Positions 5,714 through 10,291 of a stretch of 10,291 nucleotides of DNA are shown in pieces. Source of the stretch: Candidatus Anderseniibacteriota bacterium. Lineage in GTDB: Bacteria > Patescibacteriota > Andersenbacteria > UBA10190. The position numbers and the translations under genes are program-made. Under the pieces are notes generated by a model, which was not told where the DNA came from, ran no database searches, and saw only the letters and a program-made list of their open reading frames with translations. Positions within the stretch are counted from its first letter, which is position 1; the number at the start of each line of letters is the position of its first letter. The stretch spans positions 1 to 10,291 of the forward strand of contig QIFI01000107.1 of assembly GCA_003229735.1 (NCBI GenBank), in the 5' to 3' direction.

Positions 5714-7040
5714 AATACGCACTAGAATCGCACCTAGTCCGACTGGGAATCTACATGTGGGGACGGCTCGGGCGGCTTTGTTTAACGAATTGTATGCCAG
5801 GAAGCAGGGCGGGGAATTTGTGGTGCGAATAGAGGATACAGATAAGACGAGGAGCCTGCGCAAGTATGAGAAGACGATAATGGAGGGTTTAAAGTGGCTG
5901 GGATTGAGCTGGGACGAGGGGCCGGATATAGGGGGAGAAACCGGACCATATAGGCAGTCAGAGCGGGGGAATATTTATGGCCAGGCAATACAGAAATTAC
6001 TTGATTCCGGTCAGGCATTTAATGAAGAGGGGTCCGATGTTATAAAGCTGAAAGTAAAAGCCCAGGAGGTTGAATTTGAAGATCTGGTGCGAGGAAAAGT
6101 GACAGTACATTCGGATACCTGGGGAGGCGATTTTGTGATAGCCCGGGCGCTGAATGATCCGGTATTTCATCTGGCGGTGGTGGTGGATGATGACGCCATG
6201 AGAATCAGTCACGTGATTCGAGGGGAAGACCATCTAACAAATACGGCCCGCCATATTCTGATCCAGCGGGCTTTGGGGTATGATAGTCCGCGATATGGCC
6301 ACTTACCGCTATTGCTTGATGAGCGGCGGCGAAAGCTATCCAAGCGGACCGGGGAAACCAGTTTGCTGGCGTATCGAGATGAGGGATTTTTACCGGAAGC
6401 AATGATGAATTATCTAGCCCTGCTGGGATGGAATCCGGGAGATAATCAAGAGATATTCAGCCATGAAGAGTTGATTAAAGTTTTTACACTGGAGAAGGTG
6501 CAGAAGGGAGGAGCAATTTTTTCCCGGACGAAATTAGTGTCGGTTAATAAGGAATATATGAAGACTATGAATCCCACAGAATTGTGGCAGAGAGCTAGAC
6601 CTTTTTTTGGAACAGAGGCGGTGAAGCTGGATGATGAGTATATGGCCAAAGCGATAGCAACCGAGCAAACAAGAGTGGGGACTTTAAGCGAAATGCCGGA
6701 GGCGCTGGCTATGTTCGCACCAGACTGGATGGCGGATTATGATCCATCTTTATTGGTTTGGCGGAAAAGCGACGCGAGGCAGACGCAGGAACATTTATCC
6801 CGCCTGGTTGAACAATTGGAGAAAACGGCGGGTGAAGATTACACGGAGGAAGAGCTGGATAAGAATATCATCACCTGGATCGATGATAATGGCTGGGGAA
6901 AAGGAGATGTATTATGGCCATTGAGAGTAGCCCTGACCGGACGAGAAAATTCACCCGGTCCATTTGAAGTAGCCAGCGTATTGGGTAAAAAAGAGTCGTT
7001 GAGGAGAATTGGCCTGGCATTGGATCTTTTTAATTCTTAA
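5706..7040 (+). CDS. gltX: Glutamyl-tRNA synthetase, short form
   Basis: Class I synthetase that charges tRNA-Glu (and tRNA-Gln if non-discriminating, which cannot be told here). The HIGH-type signature is PSPTGNLHVGTAR (10-22). RIEDTD (41-46) and the AVVVDDDAMRISHVIRGEDHLTNT block (157-180) are typical. The KMSKS-type loop is RRKLSKRTG (208-216), and an anticodon-binding helical domain fills about 280-444, ending with the WPLRVALTG...GP pattern. At 444 residues it is shorter than the usual 460-490. The loss maps to one place: after SGQAFNEE (101-108) the sequence jumps to the IKLKV strand, leaving out roughly 35-40 residues that normally include the CFC...YDGRCR insertion, which binds zinc in E. 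coli. The start overlaps the NUDIX gene by 8 nt, with only a weak GGA upstream. Confidence 0.96.
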   Translation: MSKIRTRIAPSPTGNLHVGTARAALFNELYARKQGGEFVVRIEDTDKTRSLRKYEKTIMEGLKWLGLSWDEGPDIGGETGPYRQSERGNIYGQAIQKLLDSGQAFNEEGSDVIKLKVKAQEVEFEDLVRGKVTVHSDTWGGDFVIARALNDPVFHLAVVVDDDAMRISHVIRGEDHLTNTARHILIQRALGYDSPRYGHLPLLLDERRRKLSKRTGETSLLAYRDEGFLPEAMMNYLALLGWNPGDNQEIFSHEELIKVFTLEKVQKGGAIFSRTKLVSVNKEYMKTMNPTELWQRARPFFGTEAVKLDDEYMAKAIATEQTRVGTLSEMPEALAMFAPDWMADYDPSLLVWRKSDARQTQEHLSRLVEQLEKTAGEDYTEEELDKNIITWIDDNGWGKGDVLWPLRVALTGRENSPGPFEVASVLGKKESLRRIGLALDLFNS

Positions 7041-7063
7041 GGTTTTAAGGTAAATTACTTGTT

Positions 7064-7153
7064 ATGCGACGGAGACTGCCTAAGTGGGTTAGAATCGTGT
7101 ATGCTGGAATTATTGTCCTATTAGCAATTGGGATGGTAGTGATGACTTTTTAA
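7064..7153 (+). CDS. 29-residue single-helix membrane peptide
   Basis: This small frame begins ATG CGA CGG AGA and encodes MRRRLPKWVRIVYAG, then a hydrophobic stretch IIVLLAIGMVVMTF and a TAA stop. Five of the first ten residues are Arg/Lys, followed by a hydrophobic helix of about 17 residues: the pattern of a small membrane protein with the N-terminus inside. It fits the 127-bp gap between gltX and the M23 peptidase, 23 nt after the first and 14 nt before the second, so it would be in the same operon. An AAGG sits rather far (13 nt) upstream. Function unknown. It could be a chance ORF, but the charge-then-hydrophobic order and tight packing favour a real gene. Confidence 0.6.
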   Translation: MRRRLPKWVRIVYAGIIVLLAIGMVVMTF

Positions 7154-7167
7154 GCGATTATATAAGT

Positions 7168-8385
7168 ATGAGAAAGGCTGGCGCAGTGATTATCGGCAGT
7201 ATGATTATACTGCTGTTCGGAGTGGGTTGGGCAGTGAAGCCAGTGATGGTGATGGCGCAATCGATTGATGAACTGAACGATCAGCTGGTGACCAAGAGAG
7301 ACGCACTGCAGGAGGCTAAAAAAAGAATTTCCAGGTTCAAGGAGGAGATTCAGATTAAAAAACAGGAAGCTAGAACCCTAAAAGACCAAATTGAGATTAT
7401 TGATGATGGTATTACTCAAATTAGTTTGAGCCTTGATGAGACCGTGGCGGAGATAGAAACGACGGCGTTGGAGATTAAACAGGTTGACGCCGAGATAAAA
7501 GCCAGACAAGCGGAGATTAATCATCAAAAAGAAGTGTTGGGGGAATATATTAGGACAATTTATGATTTATCACAAGAATCTTCAGTGACAGTGTTTCTAA
7601 AATATACGACTTTTTCAGAAGCTATGAGTGAGGCGTCAACAGTGCAGGAATTGCGGGAAAGAAGTCATTTAGTACTGCAGGATATTAAGCAATTGAAAGA
7701 AAAATTAGAGCAGGAGCAAAAAGATTTGCGGAATTTTAAAGAGACGCTGGAAAAACTTAGCAGGCGGCAGAAACAGCAGCAGTCTGCATTGGTTACCAGT
7801 AGGCAATCCAAGGAAAATATTTTGGAACTGACTAAAAATGAGGAAGGTAAATTCGCGGATTTGCTGAATGAGGCTAAGAATGCCCAGCAGGCGGCGAATG
7901 CTGAAATAAAGAAAATTGACGCGGAAATCAGAGAGCGCCTACGGGCGCAGGGGCTGGATAACTTGCCCACGGTGGGTACAATGGATTGGCCGATCGAGGC
8001 GATATTTGGAATTTCCTGTGAATTTCAGTGCGCTGACTATCCTTATGAATATCTGATTGGGCCGCATTCGGCAATGGATATTCCATCCTATCTGGGTACG
8101 CCGATTAAAGCGCCGGCTGATGGATATGTGGGGCGAGTTTATAACGCGAATGGTCCCGGTTACAGTTATATAATGCTGGTGCATGGGGGAAATGTATCGA
8201 CAGTGTATGGACACGTGTCAGGCTTTGCGGTAAGCGAAGGCCAGATGGTGAGCCGGGGATCAGTGATTGGATATACGGGAGGAGCGCCCGGCGCGAATGG
8301 CGCGGGATTGTCGACCGGGCCGCACTTGCATTTTGAGGTGCGGGTTAATAATACGCCAATAAATCCCCGGCTGTATTTACCATAA
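7168..8385 (+). CDS. Secreted coiled-coil M23 metallopeptidase (EnvC/LytM-like)
   Basis: The protein has a signal-type N-terminus: a hydrophobic helix at about 5-23, then VMVMA-QS, a plausible signal-peptidase site after residue 30. A long heptad-rich coiled coil rich in Lys/Glu/Gln spans about 33-262, interrupted by the hinge GEYIRTIYDLSQESSVTVFL that is common in EnvC/CwlO-like proteins. The C-terminal LytM domain starts near 272. Zinc ligands H300 and D304 (HSAMD) and H388 (HLHFE) are all present, as are the second-shell histidines H349 (YGHV) and H386, so it should be an active peptidoglycan endopeptidase. Two cysteines in CEFQC (284, 288) may form a disulfide. Such proteins trim or remodel the wall at division or growth sites. 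The ATG has no Shine-Dalgarno, and 14 nt separate it from the 29-residue peptide. Confidence 0.93.
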   Translation: MRKAGAVIIGSMIILLFGVGWAVKPVMVMAQSIDELNDQLVTKRDALQEAKKRISRFKEEIQIKKQEARTLKDQIEIIDDGITQISLSLDETVAEIETTALEIKQVDAEIKARQAEINHQKEVLGEYIRTIYDLSQESSVTVFLKYTTFSEAMSEASTVQELRERSHLVLQDIKQLKEKLEQEQKDLRNFKETLEKLSRRQKQQQSALVTSRQSKENILELTKNEEGKFADLLNEAKNAQQAANAEIKKIDAEIRERLRAQGLDNLPTVGTMDWPIEAIFGISCEFQCADYPYEYLIGPHSAMDIPSYLGTPIKAPADGYVGRVYNANGPGYSYIMLVHGGNVSTVYGHVSGFAVSEGQMVSRGSVIGYTGGAPGANGAGLSTGPHLHFEVRVNNTPINPRLYLP

Positions 8386-8459
8386 TTTTTAGTTCTCTTT
8401 AATGAGCAATGGTTATGAGCGTAGTAAAGACTGGTCGGACGTAGTATGCTTGAAGAATT

Positions 8460-8585
8460 ATGAAGAGTCCGGATGATGTATTTGAGAAGATTGTGGTAAA
8501 AACCTCTTATATCTGGGGACCTTTTTACGCAATCTTCTATATCTTGAGGTTGTTATTAAAGGAGATGTTTGGCGGCAGAGAGTGA
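8460..8585 (+). CDS. 41-residue peptide with aromatic hydrophobic core, unknown function
   Basis: The frame reads MKSPDDVFEKIVVKTSYIWG, then a hydrophobic aromatic core PFYAIFYILRLLL and a charged end KEMFGGRE, stopping at TGA. It occupies the otherwise empty 228-bp gap between the M23 peptidase and the transporter, 74 nt after the first and 28 nt before the second. A GAAG a few bases before the ATG is a weak Shine-Dalgarno at best. The composition (Tyr, Trp, Phe, Ile, Leu core flanked by charges) suggests a membrane-associated or amphipathic peptide. No family is recognised. It may be a real small gene of this operon or a chance frame. Confidence 0.5.
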   Translation: MKSPDDVFEKIVVKTSYIWGPFYAIFYILRLLLKEMFGGRE

Positions 8586-8613
8586 AAAGGCGCGGTAAGA
8601 AAAATAATAATCA

Positions 8614-9414
8614 ATGCGGCAAAAATATCGACAAATAAGACTGCCCCGGGGTCTGGCAAACCCCACAGTAAATCAGGCTAAGAAGATTCATGAAAGAGGC
8701 GGCCAGAAACAAGAATACTGGCATAGTGGGAATAGGGGAGAATATGCGGGAGATTTTGTGTTTGGGGGAATTGATGGAGCAGTTACGACATTCGCCGTAG
8801 TGGCCGGTGTGATGGGGGCAGATTTGTCAGCTAAAGTGATATTGATTCTGGGATTTGCTAATTTACTGGCGGATGGATTCGCAATGGGAATTGGAAATTT
8901 CCTAAGCATTAAGAGCGGTCATGAACGATATCAGAGAGAGAAAGATCGCGAGGAGTGGGAAGTGAGGAAGGTGCCGGAAAATGAGCGGGCAGAGGTGAGA
9001 GCTATTTATAAGCAAAAGGGATTTTCTGGGGAGGCTTTGGATCACGCGGTGGAGACAATTACCAGCGATAAAGAGAGGTGGGTGCAAACCATGATGAGGG
9101 AAGAGCTGGGTTTGTCTGATGATACAAGATCCCCAATAAAGGGGGGAGTTGTTACATTTACAGCTTTCTTGACGATGGGCTTAATTCCGTTATTATCTTT
9201 TGTGGCGGCATTGGCAGTGCCGCAAATTCAGGCGGTCACTTTTGAATTATCGGTGGCCTTAACTATAGTGGCTTTGTTTTTAATAGGGGTGCTGAAAACC
9301 TTGGTGATTCCGCAGTCGTGGTGGAAAGCTGGTCTGGAAATATTGATGATGGGAGGATTAGCGGCCGTAGTGGCTTATGTGGTAGGCTGGCTGCTTAAGG
9401 GGCTGGTAGGATAG
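8614..9414 (+). CDS. VIT1/CCC1 family iron/manganese transporter
   Basis: This family exports Fe2+ or Mn2+ from the cytosol (in eukaryotes, into the vacuole) by proton antiport. Family signatures are GDFVFGGIDGAVTTFAVVAG (46-65) in helix 1 and NLLADGFAMGIGNFLS (83-98) in helix 2. A Glu-rich cytosolic stretch of about 65 residues (101-168, with HERYQREKDREEWE and MMREELGL) corresponds to the metal-binding helices between TM2 and TM3. Three more helices follow at about 177-200, 208-230 and 238-262, giving the usual five. The first 40 residues are a basic, probably cytosolic extension. An in-frame TAA lies immediately upstream (8608-8610), so ATG 8614 is the earliest start. No Shine-Dalgarno is visible. 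Six nt separate its stop from the next gene. Confidence 0.92.
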   Translation: MRQKYRQIRLPRGLANPTVNQAKKIHERGGQKQEYWHSGNRGEYAGDFVFGGIDGAVTTFAVVAGVMGADLSAKVILILGFANLLADGFAMGIGNFLSIKSGHERYQREKDREEWEVRKVPENERAEVRAIYKQKGFSGEALDHAVETITSDKERWVQTMMREELGLSDDTRSPIKGGVVTFTAFLTMGLIPLLSFVAALAVPQIQAVTFELSVALTIVALFLIGVLKTLVIPQSWWKAGLEILMMGGLAAVVAYVVGWLLKGLVG

Positions 9415-9420
9415 ATTCAT

Positions 9421-9627
9421 ATGTCGAGAGAAGAGATTATAAATTTTATATTGCAATTAGAGGGGCCGTATAAGTGGTATGTGCTGGGATTTATTTTAGT
9501 GGGATTGACGGCGGTTATGACTAAAGTGATATTCAAAACCTTCAAGTGGTTTTTGATATTAATTGGCTTGTCTGTGCTGGTGGTATCGGTGGTATATTAT
9601 TTAGCACCTGGCGCGTGGTTAAGATGA
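9421..9627 (+). CDS. 68-residue membrane protein with two helices, unknown function
   Basis: Two hydrophobic segments (about 19-33 and 43-62) are separated by a short basic turn (TKVIFKTFKW), so the loop is probably cytoplasmic and both ends outside, or the reverse if the N-terminal charges dominate. It starts 6 nt after the transporter stop, with TAGGA about 9 nt before the ATG as a moderate Shine-Dalgarno, so it is surely translated with the transporter operon. No family is recognised. A partner role with the metal transporter is only a guess from position. It is the last plus-strand gene before the large palindrome. Confidence 0.75.
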   Translation: MSREEIINFILQLEGPYKWYVLGFILVGLTAVMTKVIFKTFKWFLILIGLSVLVVSVVYYLAPGAWLR

Positions 9628-9651
9628 TGGGGGATGGTGCCTAATAGAAAA

Positions 9652-9672
9652 TAGCTCTCACGGTGAGAACTA
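9652..9672. repeat. Small palindrome after the 68-residue gene
   Basis: TCTCAC (9656-9661) and GTGAGA (9663-9668) form an inverted repeat around one G, extended by TAG/CTA after a single mismatch. The centre is too tight for a good RNA hairpin and no U-tract follows, so a protein-binding site or remnant repeat end is more likely than a terminator. It overlaps the left copy of the 9-bp direct repeat described below. Confidence 0.4.
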
Positions 9673-9866
9673 TAAAATTAATTGGGAGACGGTCCTTTTA
9701 GAGCCCATTAAATAACCTCTTGCCGACTGCAATTTCCATGGACCTGGCTCAAAAATCCGTAAAACTCGTCGAAGTAATAGTATTACTTCTTCTCATTTTA
9801 CAAATTTTTGATCTCAGGCCATGACGACAATGGGTTATTTAACGGGCTCTTAGAGGGGAACTATAA
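9667..9866. repeat. 9-bp direct repeats flanking the long palindrome
   Basis: GAACTATAA occurs at 9667-9675 and again at 9858-9866, on either side of the large imperfect palindrome. A 9-bp duplication is what many transposases leave. However, the left copy stands about 19 bp outside the point where the paired arm begins, while the right copy abuts its arm, so an insertion duplication is possible but not proven. Confidence 0.3.
9695..9858. repeat. Long imperfect palindrome between convergent genes (MITE-like or bidirectional terminator)
   Basis: The two arms pair along nearly their whole length. At the ends GAGCCCATTAAATAACC (9701-9717) pairs with GGTTATTTAACGGGCTC (9833-9849) with one mismatch. 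In the middle CATGG and CAAAAAT...GTAAAA on the left match their complements on the right with small indels. At the centre AAGTAATA (9772-9779) and TATTACTT (9781-9788) are exact complements around one G. No ORF lies inside. It sits between a plus-strand gene ending at 9627 and a minus-strand gene ending at 9839, whose last codons and TAA stop come from the right arm. Confidence 0.75.
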
Positions 9867-10156
9867 TCCGAATCGCGGTCGGCCCTACAAGACACATGCA
9901 GGAAAACCAAGACACAGATTAAGAAAATAACGGATACAGCGGCGCCCCAGATGGGGGTCCAGAAATAGCTGATAATTATTCCTGGTGCTATGATGGTCGC
10001 TAGAACAGAAGCTATCGGCAAGGCCAGAGAGCGCAACTCAAAAATGAGAAATTTGGTGATGGAAATAGAGATAATTACAACAGCGAAGCTGATGATAAAA
10101 AGCTTGGCCAGACACGCGAGTAAAACATGAACGGGTTTACGCATGAGTTGTGACAT
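9839..10156 (-). CDS. 105-residue membrane protein, unknown function
   Basis: Three hydrophobic segments lie at about 11-33, 44-64 and 68-88, followed by a polar tail (RADRDSDYSSPLRAR). No family is recognised. The frame is open up to 10231, but the start is placed at 10156: TAGGAGA (10164-10170, minus strand) ends 8 nt before this ATG, and a sigma70-type promoter (10203-10231) sits upstream and overlaps the longer start. The last ten or so residues and the stop lie in the right arm of the long palindrome, so the original C-terminus may have been replaced or extended by that element. It converges on the transporter operon and stands alone in this window. Its sequence is less purine-skewed on its coding strand than the other genes here. 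Confidence 0.72.
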   Translation of the reverse strand: MSQLMRKPVHVLLACLAKLFIISFAVVIISISITKFLIFELRSLALPIASVLATIIAPGIIISYFWTPIWGAAVSVIFLICVLVFLHVSCRADRDSDYSSPLRAR

Positions 10157-10163
10157 GACAGTG

Positions 10164-10170
10164 TCTCCTA
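10164..10170 (-). promoter_or_regulatory. Shine-Dalgarno sequence deciding the start of the 105-residue protein
   Basis: On the minus strand TAGGAGA precedes the ATG at 10156 with 8 nt between AGGAG and the start codon. It is one of only two strong ribosome sites in the window and argues for the shorter form of this gene. Confidence 0.75.
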
Positions 10171-10202
10171 ATTGGAAAAAGTACATGAATACTGCAAACA
10201 CG

Positions 10203-10231
10203 AATATATAGATGTTTATTAAATACGTCAA
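10203..10231 (-). promoter_or_regulatory. Sigma70-type promoter of the 105-residue membrane protein
   Basis: On the minus strand, TTGACG (10226-10231) and TATATT (10203-10208) are separated by exactly 17 bp, each matching five of six consensus bases. The predicted transcription start is near 10196, giving a leader of about 40 nt that contains the Shine-Dalgarno. The remaining 60 bp to the window end show no gene I can support. Confidence 0.75.
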
Positions 10232-10291
10232 GAGAAATTACGGTAACTACTAAACCCATAGAATAGGGGAGAGGGAGTATTGGCGCGAGAT

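Noticed and set aside
10157..10231. The longer 130-residue form of the terminal membrane protein
   Set aside because: Its ATG lies within the -35 element and has no ribosome site, whereas ATG 10156 has a strong one.
1..10291. Recoded UGA as in Gracilibacteria/Absconditabacteria
   Set aside because: UGA ends the AMMECR1 gene and the 41-residue peptide, and the clear conserved proteins contain no internal UGA.
1..10291. A defence island, CRISPR array, prophage or autonomous insertion sequence
   Set aside because: No transposase, integrase, nuclease-helicase pair or regularly spaced repeats were seen. The gene content is housekeeping and envelope functions.
10232..10291. Start of a plus-strand gene after GGGGAGAGGGAG
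   Set aside because: A TTG follows the purine-rich run, but the window ends a few codons later and nothing can be verified.

Overview
The window reads as an ordinary stretch of chromosome from a small-genome bacterium. The most likely source is a member of the Patescibacteria (Candidate Phyla Radiation). This is an inference from several signs: a PriA-type protein that has lost its helicase motifs, a short glutamyl-tRNA synthetase, a divergent AMMECR1-domain protein, several tiny membrane proteins, short gene spacing, and many starts with no Shine-Dalgarno sequence. UGA is used as a normal stop, which argues against the recoded Gracilibacteria/Absconditabacteria. No tRNA, rRNA, CRISPR array, transposase or phage gene was seen.

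Layout. Positions 1-190 are AT-rich and non-coding, with a short palindrome that may terminate the leftmost transcript. On the minus strand (2586 down to 191) an AMMECR1-domain gene overlaps by 4 nt a PriA-like gene whose ATPase motifs are gone but whose eight zinc-binding cysteines remain. Divergent from them on the plus strand are a 2H RNA ligase/phosphodiesterase (ThpR/LigT type, 2651-3214), a WecG/TagA/CpsF glycosyltransferase (3332-4168) and a membrane-tethered acidic protein of unknown function (4326-4928) that ends at a good hairpin terminator.

From about 4995 to 9627 the genes probably form one plus-strand transcription unit: a NUDIX hydrolase, gltX (overlapping it by 8 nt), a 29-residue membrane peptide, a secreted coiled-coil M23 peptidase, a 41-residue peptide, a VIT1/CCC1-type Fe/Mn transporter and a 68-residue two-helix membrane protein. 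A convergent minus-strand gene (10156 to 9839) encodes a 105-residue membrane protein with its own clear sigma70-type promoter and Shine-Dalgarno sequence.

Two non-coding inverted-repeat structures stand out. One is a 110-120 bp element with 17-bp perfect terminal arms (5008-5117), immediately upstream of the NUDIX gene and just downstream of a TATAAT box. The other is an imperfect palindrome of about 165 bp (9695-9858) between the convergent genes, which supplies the last codons and stop of the 105-residue protein. Both look like small miniature-element or long-hairpin repeats. I see no new multi-gene defence or metabolic system. The points of interest are degenerate or altered catalytic motifs in otherwise familiar proteins, very small unannotated genes, and these repeat elements.
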